A stretch of 64,000 nt of DNA from Bradyrhizobium acaciae (GTDB lineage Bacteria > Pseudomonadota > Alphaproteobacteria > Rhizobiales > Xanthobacteraceae), in assembly GCF_020889785.1 (NCBI RefSeq), contig NZ_JACMYK010000017.1, positions 1-64,000 of the forward strand, written 5' to 3'. A model generated the notes under the pieces. The model was not told the origin of the DNA. It saw only the letters and a program-made list of their open reading frames with translations, and made no database searches. Numbering within the stretch: position 1 is the stretch's first letter; every line of letters begins with the position of its first letter. Shown here in pieces: positions 1 through 7,053 of the stretch. The position numbers and the translations under genes are program-made.

Positions 1-102
1 CCCGGGATGTCCCTGCGGACCGGGCTTTCCCGGCTCGCCCTGACGGCCCTGTGGCCCCGGCGCCCCTCGTGCCCCCTGGCGGGAAGTTGTCTCGTCAGCC
101 AC
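1..102 (-). CDS. Collagen-like Gly-X-Y repeat protein, 5' end only (runs off the window)
   Basis: Reading the minus strand from a GTG at 102-100 gives a short leader (MADETTSRQ) followed by uninterrupted Gly-X-Y triplets to the window edge: GAR GAP GPQ GRQ GEP GKP GPQ GHP G. A GGAG Shine-Dalgarno sequence sits 7 bases upstream of the GTG. Pro in Y or X positions with Lys/Gln/Arg is typical of bacterial collagen-like proteins, which form triple-helical stalks in surface or secreted proteins. No signal peptide precedes the repeats, so the cellular location is unclear. The rest of the gene is outside the window. It is divergent from the GNAT gene that follows. The codon pattern and repeat are seen directly; function is not inferred beyond the fold. 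Confidence 0.72.
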   Translation of the reverse strand, partial: MADETTSRQGARGAPGPQGRQGEPGKPGPQGHPG

Positions 103-178
103 TGATATGCTCCGTCGCGATTTGAAGCCGCTTGTAACAGAGGTTGGACGACGGCTTCAATTCTGCCTGAAGGCACCG

Positions 179-1207
179 ATGCGAGCGATCAACAGTCATA
201 ATTCCATGGGCATGATGACTGCGGAGGACGCATTGCGGGTTCTGGACGGCAGCTACGGCGACGAACCGCAACCGCTCGACATCGTCGTGACGCGACATGA
301 CGTGCTTGACGAAGCGAGCTTTCGCAGCACCGGCGTGCTCGAGCTCTATGAGCAGTTGTTTCCCGCGATCGAGCGCGACAGTCCGGACGACATCGTGCGC
401 TGGCTGCTGTCGGACGATGTCGGCGAGCCCAGACATTTCAGCGTCGGCGGTCGCCAGATGTCCTATCGTCTCGACTCGCGCTGCTTCATCCTGCGTGCCG
501 CCGGGCGCGCGATCGGTCTCGGCTTCTTCACCTACGATCACGCAAGCGACCTGATTTTTTGCAACCATGTCGGCATCGCGAAGGCGTGGCGCGGCGGTGG
601 CCTGGCGGGCACGTTCTACCGCGAGATGGTTGCCGTGCTCGACGCGCTGTTTCCGCGCAACATCGGCGTGGTGCTCGAGGTCGAGCCGTTCGATCGCGAT
701 CGCGTGGCCGCGATCATCGCCGATCTCGAGCGGACGAACAGGCGACAGCTCGCTGCGGATGAGCAGGACGAGATCCGCCGATTGCTGCGCGCGCGTTGGT
801 ACGACAAGCTCGGCCATGCCGTGTTCTGCGACGCGCGGACAATGCAGCCGCTGCTGTGCCGCTCGCCATGCCTTGATCCGTGCCTGCCGTCATCGGAATG
901 GGTAGAAGGCGAAGAAAATTACTGGCTGATGTGGCAGGCGCGGACCGGCGCGCCTTCTGCCCAGAGGCGCGCAAGTGAGTTCTGGCAAAATGCCGTCGCC
1001 GCGATTTACATCGAGATCCTCGCAAAGTCCCTCGTCGATGACGATCCGAATGGACGGCGCGACTATTGGGACTATGCGACCGCGCTGGTGGCCCAGACGA
1101 TGCAACAGACCATGATGACCGACGTGCGTCTCGCACGTTGTCTCAGTGACGAGGACGGCGCGTTGCTGTCGCGCTGGCGACGTCTTGCGATCGACCTGCC
1201 GATCTAG
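179..1207 (+). CDS. GNAT-family N-acetyltransferase-like protein
   Basis: A 342-residue protein whose central part reads as a GNAT fold. The stretch HVGIAKAWRGGGLAGTFYRE resembles the acetyl-CoA-binding motif A (R/Q-x-x-G-x-G/A), preceded by a beta-strand-rich segment (ILRAAGRAIGLGFFTYD). The C-terminal third matches nothing I know. The substrate is unknown. I chose the ATG at 179 because GAAGG lies just upstream and because a start at 107 would leave no room for a promoter beside the divergent collagen-like gene; ATGs at 107, 206 and 212 are alternatives. Confidence 0.7.
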   Translation: MRAINSHNSMGMMTAEDALRVLDGSYGDEPQPLDIVVTRHDVLDEASFRSTGVLELYEQLFPAIERDSPDDIVRWLLSDDVGEPRHFSVGGRQMSYRLDSRCFILRAAGRAIGLGFFTYDHASDLIFCNHVGIAKAWRGGGLAGTFYREMVAVLDALFPRNIGVVLEVEPFDRDRVAAIIADLERTNRRQLAADEQDEIRRLLRARWYDKLGHAVFCDARTMQPLLCRSPCLDPCLPSSEWVEGEENYWLMWQARTGAPSAQRRASEFWQNAVAAIYIEILAKSLVDDDPNGRRDYWDYATALVAQTMQQTMMTDVRLARCLSDEDGALLSRWRRLAIDLPI

Positions 1208-1260
1208 GACCGGCCGCCAGAGCGCGATGAAATCAAGTTGAGCGGTTTGGCCGCGGACGC

Positions 1261-1390
1261 GGTTCACCTCTCCCCGACGGGGGGAGGTCGATTTGCGTAG
1301 CAAATCGGGTGAGGGGGCGCAGTCCTAACGAGAGACCGTGACCCCTCACCCGGCGCTATGCGCCGACCTCTCCCAAAGGAGAGGTGAACC
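1261..1390. repeat. Long dyad intergenic repeat, 130 bp
   Basis: The ends are a perfect 13-base inverted pair (GGTTCACCTCTCC at 1261-1273 and its complement at 1378-1390). Inside are further dyads (GATTTGCGTAGCAAATC and GGCGCTATGCGCC). This CTCTCCCC...GGGTGAGGGG family is a common intergenic element in Bradyrhizobium and relatives. It lies between two convergent genes and could also act as a transcription stop in both directions. Confidence 0.85.
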
Positions 1391-1417
1391 TCGGCTGCCG
1401 CTTCATCTCATCGCGCT

Positions 1418-1678
1418 TTAGGCCGCGGCGTGCTCGCTCATCGGCACGTCGATGCCGTCGGCCGAATATTCGCGGATCTTGTTCCGCAAGGTGCGGACCG
1501 ACAGTCCGAGCACGCGCGCGGCGCGGGTGCGATTGCCGTCGCAGCGCGCGAGTGTTTGCAGCACCAGTTCCCGCTCGACTTCATCGACAGTCGCGCCGAT
1601 CAGCAGTGGAACGATTTCATTTGGCGTCAGCGACGGCAGCAGTGCTTCCGGCGATGGTACGGTGGACGCGTAAGACAT
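1418..1678 (-). CDS. Small Fis-type helix-turn-helix protein
   Basis: An 86-residue protein starting at the ATG at 1678, which has GGGAGGAG directly upstream. The C-terminal half (LARCDGNRTRAARVLGLSVR then TLRNKIREY) is the Fis/NtrC-type DNA-binding helix-turn-helix: G-N-R-T-x-A-A-x-x-L-G-[IL]-S-x-R-T-L-x-x-K. The N-terminal half contains a short conserved stretch (VERELVLQTLARC) typical of the segment before the HTH in sigma54 activators such as FlbD. No receiver or AAA+ domain is present, so it is a free-standing Fis-like protein that probably binds DNA as a dimer. Targets are unknown. The region upstream is long and non-coding. Confidence 0.8.
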   Translation of the reverse strand: MSYASTVPSPEALLPSLTPNEIVPLLIGATVDEVERELVLQTLARCDGNRTRAARVLGLSVRTLRNKIREYSADGIDVPMSEHAAA

Positions 1679-2290
1679 GAACTCCTCCCGATCAACGCCC
1701 GCCTCGTCGATGAGGCGGAGACATCGAGAAACCAACTACCCCGTATATCCACGGTGTGCCGGTTTGGTTAACAAGACCTTAACGCGCCGCTAACTCCCTG
1801 CCTTGTAAGCAAAATACCCAGAAATCGCCACGATTGCGGTTCCATCGGTCAGTGTTGGCTTGTTTCCATCTTGCGCTACGCATCTCGTCGCACCGCTTCA
1901 CCGACGTTTTCTCAGAGAACTTTGAGAACCATATCGCGGCTGTCGCGCCATACGTCTGCCATTACAGCCCTTGCCGCACTCTCTGTGGCCCCCGCGTTGC
2001 CGACTGAGACGCCTCCGGATCGACGCCCGGAAGTTCACTGTAATTCGCGGTGGACGGGACTAGAAGTTGAGAGTAGGCGCGATTGACTCTTGTGACGGGA
2101 GTCCTGAACCTTACCGATGGTGTGCGGTCGATTCGCTCACCCATGGAAAAACCGGGGTCTGGAACACCCCGGCTTCCGTGATCCGCAACAGCCTTGGAGA
2201 CCTTTGCAGAGGGTTATTCACAACGACACCGTAAGGTGTCGTGACTCACTGTCAAGAGTCTCCTTGGCCTTTCGAGAAAAGGTCAATGAA
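1679..2290. other. Long intergenic region with possible structured RNA
   Basis: No convincing gene. The left part is the promoter region of the minus-strand Fis-like gene. The right part (about 2150-2260) contains three dyads: CCGGGG/CCCCGG around 2151-2171, ACGACACC-GTAA-GGTGTCGT at 2223-2242 (8-bp stem, GNRA-type loop) and GACTC/GAGTC at about 2243-2260. These could form a leader or small RNA before the 62-residue HTH gene. A single TTATTCACA (2214-2222) matches a DnaA box but stands alone. Confidence 0.4.
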
Positions 2291-2479
2291 ATGAAGCCGC
2301 CTACTTATCAACTGACATTCGATGACGCTGTGGATATCTGGATTCGGCACTGGAACGGGGAATTCCAACATCGAATCGCGGCATCGTTCGATGTGAATTC
2401 CGGGCGTGTGAACGAGGTGCTGAAAGGTACCAAACATGCTGGCAGCCGCGAGGCCGCCATTTCGCGGAAGTCTGCATAA
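2291..2479 (+). CDS. Small HTH-like protein, 62 residues
   Basis: Starts at the ATG at 2291 (MKPPTYQLTFDDAV). The segment FQHRIAASFDVNSGRVNEVL looks like the second and third helices of a resolvase/Hin-like helix-turn-helix (x-R-x-I-A-x-x-F-x-V-x-x-x-x-V), preceded by a helix rich in Trp and His. Single-domain proteins of this shape are common in rhizobial accessory DNA and may bind DNA. A hairpin with a T-run follows immediately. The larger frame upstream (from 2117) lacks coding character and was not used. Confidence 0.6.
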   Translation: MKPPTYQLTFDDAVDIWIRHWNGEFQHRIAASFDVNSGRVNEVLKGTKHAGSREAAISRKSA

Positions 2480-2513
2480 TAAGGAGCCCGGCTTACGCCG
2501 GGCTTTTTATTTG
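2478..2513. terminator. Rho-independent terminator, probably bidirectional
   Basis: AGCCCGGC-TTAC-GCCGGGCT followed by TTTTATTT lies just after the stop of the 62-residue HTH gene and overlaps the end of the convergent 75-residue gene. The stem is 8 bp of mostly G-C pairs. Confidence 0.85.
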
Positions 2514-2734
2514 AGCGAAAGCATCTGCCTCAATCGCAGAGCTGCGCCTTCGGAAGTCAGGCGAGCAAGTATCTGAACCTCGCTTGGCTCCGCACCGCCT
2601 TTCGTCTCGAAGAGAAAGTAGCCGCTCGTATCGTCAACTTTCTCTCCGGACAATTCGATCCGTCGAGCCGTGATCGGCGCGATGCAGATGGTTGTATCGT
2701 CATCAACTTTCGCGCTGAAGTAATAGTCAGCCAT
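2507..2734 (-). CDS. Hypothetical protein, 75 residues
   Basis: Starts at the ATG at 2734 (MADYYFSAKVDDDTT) with CGGAGAG upstream. It is a soluble, mixed-charge small protein with no motif I recognise; the pattern of alternating hydrophobics suggests a small beta-sheet fold. It is head-to-head with the 242-residue gene, with only 19 bases between the start codons. Base usage is less GC-rich than in the surrounding housekeeping genes, consistent with an accessory origin. Confidence 0.6.
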   Translation of the reverse strand: MADYYFSAKVDDDTTICIAPITARRIELSGEKVDDTSGYFLFETKGGAEPSEVQILARLTSEGAALRLRQMLSLK

Positions 2735-2753
2735 TTCACTCTCCGAGGGCTTC

Positions 2754-3482
2754 ATGAACAAAGCTGAAAAGACCCACGTCGTCGTGCCCGAAGCGGAAAT
2801 CACCGTTCGCTATCTGGCGGACTACATGGCGGCGTCCGAACGTCGTCGCCGTTCGATTATCGAGGGATGCAAATATCGGCCCCTTGCCAGGTTGCTCCAG
2901 CACAAGGAGGCGCAGATCACAATTTCGAGCGCACTTCAGTCCGGCGCGCCTGATCCCAAGACATTGGAAAAGAAAGCGGATTTCATCCGAAACAAACTCG
3001 CGACCGGCGACTTTGAAGCTCTCACGAATGAGGCAAACGCCGATTACGTTGAGAGATTCAGTGAAGTGGTCGCTAGCATTAAATTGCCGAACGCGGAGAT
3101 TTTGCCCGGCAAAGTATTCCCCGCTGCCAAAATCCAAGGCGTGAAGGTGCGCTTCTCTCCGCACCTGATTTTGATGCGAGTGGATAAGAGCAATAAGCAA
3201 CGCAACGGAGCATTCATGCTGCGCTATGCGAAGGGCAGTACCCTCGATCCCAACGTCGGCGGCTACCAGTCGGCAGCCGCATTTGGGATGCTCAAGGAGT
3301 ACTTCGCGGAGGAAGGCGCAGAGGCCGATAAGGCCATCTGCGTTACATTGGATGCATTCAGCGGAACGCTCTACCCAGCGCCGGGAAGCGCCATTACGAT
3401 GTTTGCGAACATGAAGGCGGCTTGCCAAACAATCTTTGAGCGATGGCCGAATATTCCGCCGCCAAAGAATGCCATCATCTAG
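2754..3482 (+). CDS. Hypothetical protein, 242 residues
   Basis: An intact reading frame (MNKAEKTHVVVPEAEITVRY) with GAGG 6 bases before the ATG. The N-terminal 80 residues are helical and basic (SERRRRSIIEGCKYRPLARL). The C-terminal part has mixed strands (VKVRFSPHLILMRVD, GAFMLRYAKG, CVTLDAFSGTLY), which recalls nuclease-like or restriction-associated folds, but I see no defined catalytic motif. There is no signal peptide or membrane segment. A hairpin terminator follows. I do not recognise the family; its setting beside small unknown genes suggests mobile or accessory DNA. Confidence 0.6.
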   Translation: MNKAEKTHVVVPEAEITVRYLADYMAASERRRRSIIEGCKYRPLARLLQHKEAQITISSALQSGAPDPKTLEKKADFIRNKLATGDFEALTNEANADYVERFSEVVASIKLPNAEILPGKVFPAAKIQGVKVRFSPHLILMRVDKSNKQRNGAFMLRYAKGSTLDPNVGGYQSAAAFGMLKEYFAEEGAEADKAICVTLDAFSGTLYPAPGSAITMFANMKAACQTIFERWPNIPPPKNAII

Positions 3483-3510
3483 TCCAATCGCCGCCGTTCG
3501 GTTCACAACG

Positions 3511-3539
3511 GGGGCGCCTTCTCGTGAAGGCGTCCCTTT
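3511..3539 (+). terminator. Rho-independent terminator after the 242-residue gene
   Basis: GGGGCGCCTTC-TCGT-GAAGGCGTCCC followed by TTT: an 11-bp stem with one G-T wobble and a four-base loop, 29 bases after the stop codon. Confidence 0.8.
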
Positions 3540-3573
3540 GTGCGAGTGGCCTGCGTCGGCCAGGACACATCGG

Positions 3574-4341
3574 TCACAATGTGCGGTACCCGCCGTCGAC
3601 CATCACGATCGATCCCGAGACATAGGCCGACAGGTCCGAGGCGAGGAAGATCGCAGGACCGACGATGTCTTCCGGCTTGCCGGCGCGGCCGAGCGGGGTG
3701 TGGTCCATGAAGACTTTGACGAGGTCTGGATTGGTGGCGCGCACCTTCTCGTTCAGCGGCGTCTCGATGAAGCCGGGGCCGATCGCATTGACGCGCACGC
3801 CGTCCTTGCCGAGCTCGGCGGCCAGCGCCTTGGTGAACCCGAGCACACCGTGCTTGGAGGCGGTATAGGCCGGCGAGCTCGGCGTGCGCAGATGCACGAA
3901 GGACTGGATCGAGCCGATGTTGACGATGCGTCCCTTGTTCTTGCGCAGCGGTGCGAGGAACGAATGCGTCACGTTGAAGACGCCGGTGAGATTGATCGAG
4001 ATGATGTCCTCCCAATCCTTGATCACGGCCTCCTCCGTGCCGAGCATGCCGTTGCGGCGCGCGATGCCGGCATTGTTGACCAGGATCGAGACAGGTCCGA
4101 CCTTGTCCGCCACCTGCCTTGCCATCGCGATGCAGGCGTCGCGATCGGTCACGTCGAGTGTGAAGCTCTCCGCCTTGCCGCCGGCGTTGCGGACCTCCTT
4201 GGCCGCTTCCGCTACCGCATCGCCGTTCATGTCGAGCAGCACCACGCGCGCGCCCTCGCGGCCGTAGCCAAGGGCGATGGCGCGTCCGATGCCTGAGCCC
4301 GCACCGGTGATGACGGCGATGTGATTGTCGAGAAGGGCCAT
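3574..4341 (-). CDS. Short-chain dehydrogenase/reductase
   Basis: A 255-residue classical SDR. It has the NAD(P)-binding TGAGSGIGRAIA near the N-terminus, the NNAGIA strand, a catalytic Ser in NIGSIQS and the Tyr-Lys pair in AYTASKHG. LLDMNG after the second strand (an Asp at the end) favours NAD over NADP. The start at 4341 (MALLDNH) has GAGGAAACACC upstream. Its substrate, probably a sugar or hydroxyacid-type alcohol, cannot be told from the sequence. A 12-base perfect palindrome 28 bases upstream of the start looks like a regulator site. Confidence 0.88.
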   Translation of the reverse strand: MALLDNHIAVITGAGSGIGRAIALGYGREGARVVLLDMNGDAVAEAAKEVRNAGGKAESFTLDVTDRDACIAMARQVADKVGPVSILVNNAGIARRNGMLGTEEAVIKDWEDIISINLTGVFNVTHSFLAPLRKNKGRIVNIGSIQSFVHLRTPSSPAYTASKHGVLGFTKALAAELGKDGVRVNAIGPGFIETPLNEKVRATNPDLVKVFMDHTPLGRAGKPEDIVGPAIFLASDLSAYVSGSIVMVDGGYRTL

Positions 4342-4368
4342 GGTGTTTCCTCGTTCTGATTTTCGAGC

Positions 4369-4380
4369 GTTGTCGACAAC
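4369..4380. promoter_or_regulatory. Perfect palindrome GTTGTCGACAAC, likely GntR-family operator
   Basis: A 12-base perfect palindrome in the promoter region between the SDR (minus) and the J-domain gene (plus). Its core fits the GntR/FadR-type pattern T-N-G-T-(N)-A-C-N-A. It lies close to the SDR start, as expected for a repressor site. The regulator is not in the window. Confidence 0.5.
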
Positions 4381-4465
4381 ACTATTCAAAACTGCGCCAA
4401 CCGAAACGCCAAGCCGCGTTTGCGCGTTGCTGTTATCCGGATTCGGATGACAGTACGGACCGATC

Positions 4466-4939
4466 ATGGACCCGCATATCAGACAATGGAAAGTTGCGAT
4501 CGAGCGCTTCTGCGCGGCGCCGGATCCCGACTATCGCGAGATCGCCAGAATGATTGCCGAGATCGCCACGACCGATATCGACGAGACGCTGCGGCAAGCG
4601 GCCGCACAGGTGCTGCCGATCCTGCGCCAGGCGGCGCTGAAATCGGCCGACCGCCGGACCAAATCGATGGCGCTGCGGCGTCTCGGCATCGTCAGCGATG
4701 CGCTGCACACGCTGTCCGCGCCGCAGTTCGGCCGGCGTGGCCTGACGCCGAAGGCGCTGACGCAGGAGGAGCGCTACCGGCAATTGCTGGGCCTGCCGTT
4801 CGGCCGTCGTCTCGCGGCAACCGAGGTCCATCAGGCGTTCAAGCGCGCCGCCAAGACGGTGCATCCCGACGGCGGCGGCAACGGCCCGGCGTTCCTCGAG
4901 CTCGCCGCCGCGCGCGACGCACTGATCAAGCATCACTGA
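4466..4939 (+). CDS. J-domain protein (DnaJ-like, C-terminal J domain)
   Basis: A 157-residue protein. The last 60 residues form a J domain: ERYRQLLGLP, then helix II and the HPD motif (KTVHPDGGGNGPAF), then a final helix. HPD is the part that stimulates Hsp70 ATPase. The N-terminal 90 residues are helical with many Ala/Leu/Arg and could be the client or membrane-associated part; no transmembrane segment is evident. Stand-alone proteins with this order are frequent in Rhizobiales. Confidence 0.82.
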   Translation: MDPHIRQWKVAIERFCAAPDPDYREIARMIAEIATTDIDETLRQAAAQVLPILRQAALKSADRRTKSMALRRLGIVSDALHTLSAPQFGRRGLTPKALTQEERYRQLLGLPFGRRLAATEVHQAFKRAAKTVHPDGGGNGPAFLELAAARDALIKHH

Positions 4940-4968
4940 TGCGCGATCGCGCCAACCCGGACAGCACA

Positions 4969-5004
4969 AGGGCGGACACCGCGCCGTTGCCGCGTGTCCG
5001 CCCT
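4969..5004. terminator. Stem-loop between convergent genes
   Basis: AGGGCGGACAC and GTGTCCGCCCT form an 11-bp perfect stem with a 14-base loop between the convergent J-domain and 84-residue secreted-protein genes. There is no strong T-run, so termination is likely but not certain. Confidence 0.6.
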
Positions 5005-5027
5005 GCGCGTGATCGATCGGCAGTCGC

Positions 5028-5282
5028 TCAGTACGAGCAGGTGCCGTTGTTCAGGAGTCCGGTCTTGTAGCTGAATGCGGCGTCGAAGGTCGGCAGTTCT
5101 TCGCTGACGACGGCGTAGTTCGCCGGCCACGGCGTGGTCGGGATGCTCTGGTCCCAGATCTGGCAGAAGCCGGTGTCCTGCCAGCGGATCAGATGATAGG
5201 GCGTGGCGCTGGCCGGGCTTGCGGCGGCAAGCAGGGACACGGTGGCGGCAATGGTGGCGCAGGCGATCGCAAGACGACGCAT
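5028..5282 (-). CDS. Small exported protein, 84 residues
   Basis: Starts at the ATG at 5282 with CCGGAG upstream. Residues 1-26 are a signal peptide (MRRLAIACATIAATVSLLAA then SPASA). The mature part is about 58 residues with two cysteines (GFCQIW and the final GTCSY) that may form a disulfide, and several aromatic residues. I do not recognise a function. It is probably periplasmic or secreted. Confidence 0.7.
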   Translation of the reverse strand: MRRLAIACATIAATVSLLAAASPASATPYHLIRWQDTGFCQIWDQSIPTTPWPANYAVVSEELPTFDAAFSYKTGLLNNGTCSY

Positions 5283-5522
5283 CGGAAATCTCCGGTTTGA
5301 AAAATGAATGCTCCGCGGGGCAATCCCGGAGCTCAGGGGCCGATCGCCCCGGACATGCAGTGAGTGTTGCAATCCCGGGAACAGGTTCAACGCCGGTGCT
5401 GTGCCAAATTGCGCCGGATTGTGTGATTGCTACAGTCGGCGCGTTGCGATTCGTGCCCGCGTCGCGACGCGAGCAAATCGACGTGAGCAAATGGACTTGA
5501 GTAGACTTTGGGGAGACCGCAC

Positions 5523-5963
5523 ATGAAACTTTCATCCACCCTTCGCGCCGCGCTGGTCGCGCTGATGGCCTTCACGGGCGCGGCTTTCTCCACCGCCGCT
5601 TGCGCCGACAGCGGTTTCGTGACGCTCACCATCTACAAGGCCGGCTGGATCATCGGCGGCTCCGGCGGCAGCGGTGTGCTGACCTTCCGCGGCCGCTCGT
5701 ATCGGCTGTCCACCGGCGGTCTCGACTACGGCCTGGTGTTCGGCGGATCCAAGACCGTGCTGCGCGGCCGCGTCAGCAACATCAATCGTCCGTCCGACGT
5801 CGCCGGCGTCTACGGTGCAGCCGGCGCGGGGCTTGCCCTCGGCCGCGGTGCCCGTGCGATCGTGCTGACCAATCAGAAGGGTGCAGTGCTCGAACTGACC
5901 GGCCACCAGGTCGGCCTGATGGCGAACGCCGATCTGAGTGGTCTTGCGATCACGATGCAGTAG
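5523..5963 (+). CDS. Exported glycine-rich protein, possible SYLF/EipA-like fold
   Basis: 146 residues starting at the ATG at 5523 (GGGGAGACCGCAC upstream). The signal peptide ends near residue 28 (STAACA). The mature part has glycine-rich hairpins (WIIGGSGGSG, GGLDYGLVFGGSKTVLRG, GVYGAAGAGLALGRGARA, LELTGHQVGLMANADLSG). The pattern D-Y-G-x-x-x-G-S-K followed by a glycine-rich loop resembles lipid-associated SYLF or DUF1134 (EipA) proteins, but the match is by eye and weak. Probably a small periplasmic beta-barrel-like protein. Confidence 0.62.
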   Translation: MKLSSTLRAALVALMAFTGAAFSTAACADSGFVTLTIYKAGWIIGGSGGSGVLTFRGRSYRLSTGGLDYGLVFGGSKTVLRGRVSNINRPSDVAGVYGAAGAGLALGRGARAIVLTNQKGAVLELTGHQVGLMANADLSGLAITMQ

Positions 5964-5985
5964 CTAGGCATCGTTCAATCTATCC

Positions 5986-6091
5986 CCGTCATCCTGAGGT
6001 GCGAGCGGAGCGAGCCTCGAAGGATGAATCGGCCCCGCTGGTGGCCGTGCATCCTTCGAGGCTCGCGAGAGCTCGCACCTCAGGATGACGG
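5986..6091. repeat. Long inverted repeat (CCGTCATCCTGAGG family)
   Basis: Arms of 21 bases at 5986-6006 and 6071-6091, perfectly complementary at their outer ends, enclose a second inverted pair (GCCTCGAAGGATG and CATCCTTCGAGGC). This is a very common dyad element between genes in Bradyrhizobium. It follows the exported-protein gene and may terminate transcription. Confidence 0.85.
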
Positions 6092-6106
6092 AATGCCTTG
6101 CTCGGT

Positions 6107-6209
6107 GTCATCACCCGCGCATGCGGGTGATCCAGTATTCCAGAGACGGTCGTGCTTGAGCCGATAGGTCGCGGCGTACTGGGTCGCCCGGTCGAGCCGG
6201 GCGACGACA
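6107..6209. repeat. Second dyad repeat (TCATCACCCGC / GGGCGACGACA family)
   Basis: Contains ATCACCCGC-GCAT-GCGGGTGAT near its left end, and CGCCCGG-TCGA-CCGGGCG near its right end, joined by CCAGTATTCC...GTACTGGGTC. This is another repeat family common in Bradyrhizobium. The rest of 6210-6453 holds no gene I can support. Confidence 0.75.
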
Positions 6210-6453
6210 ACGGTGGATGAGGACAAAGCTTCGCATCCTCTCAGGATGACGGGGCTAGCGCCGGCGTGCGCCTGCATGATTTCGGAATATTAGAAGCGTA
6301 CCCCTGAGTTGCCCGACGTGTCAAGTCGAGCGTCGGCGACCAGCCGGCTACTGTGCATGGGGTTGTTTTCGATATTTTGGCAGCGCGCCCCCGCGGGAGG
6401 CAGGCGGATCGGCCTGATCACGCGTCCGGGTACAAGCCGGAACGCGGCGGTGC

Positions 6454-7035
6454 TTACCTGAACAGATGCAGCGCCGCGTATTGCAGCAGCATGATGGTCT
6501 TGGCGTCGACGATGCGGCCGTCGCCGATCATGGCGAGCGCGTCGTCGATCGAGAGCTCGAGCACCTCGATATCCTCGCCCTCGTCGGCGAGCCCGCCGCC
6601 ATCGCTGATGCGCATCGCAGCGTCGTATTCGGCCACGAAGAAATGCAGCTTCTCGGTCACCGCGCCCGGCGTCATGAAGGCTTCGAACACCTTGCGCACG
6701 TGATCGAGCCGGTAGCCGATCTCTTCCTCCGCCTCGGCGCGGATGCGTGCTTCGGGCGCGGCGTCGTCAAGCATGCCGGCGGCGGCCTCGATCAGGAGAT
6801 CGTCATAGCCGTTGGCGAAAGCGGGATAGCGGAACTGACGCACCAGCACGACGCTGCGGGTCTTCAGATTGTAGGGCAACAGCACTGCACCGTTGCCGCG
6901 ATCGTAGACCTCGCGCACCTGGGTCTGCCATTCGCCGTTGCTGCGGCGGTAGTCGAACGTTGCGCTCTTCAGTTCGTAGCGGCGCTTCGACAGCAGCTGG
7001 ACGTCCTTGACGCGGACGCGGTCGGCGATGCTCAT
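6454..7035 (-). CDS. nudK: Nudix hydrolase, NudK (GDP-mannose pyrophosphatase) type
   Basis: 193 residues. The Nudix box appears as AGMLDD-APEARIRAEAEEEIGY, in the same arrangement as E. coli NudK (A-G-L-L-D-x-x-x-P-E-x-x-I-R-x-E-A-x-E-E-x-G-Y). The following FEAFMTPGAVTEKLHFFVAEY also matches the NudK/ADP-ribose pyrophosphatase group. It would hydrolyse GDP-mannose or a related nucleoside diphosphate sugar in the cytoplasm, using Mg ions held by the box glutamates. It is the last gene of a minus-strand run, 18 bases after the GNAT gene. Confidence 0.85.
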   Translation of the reverse strand: MSIADRVRVKDVQLLSKRRYELKSATFDYRRSNGEWQTQVREVYDRGNGAVLLPYNLKTRSVVLVRQFRYPAFANGYDDLLIEAAAGMLDDAAPEARIRAEAEEEIGYRLDHVRKVFEAFMTPGAVTEKLHFFVAEYDAAMRISDGGGLADEGEDIEVLELSIDDALAMIGDGRIVDAKTIMLLQYAALHLFR

Positions 7036-7053
7036 GCGTCAATCCTCAATCTG

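Noticed and set aside
1871-2086. 71-codon open frame upstream of the HTH gene
   Set aside because: No ribosome-binding site, no codon bias and no recognisable domain; it lies in the promoter region of the Fis-like gene.
2214-2222. TTATTCACA as a DnaA box and possible origin
   Set aside because: A single box without clustering, AT-rich unwinding region or origin-linked genes.
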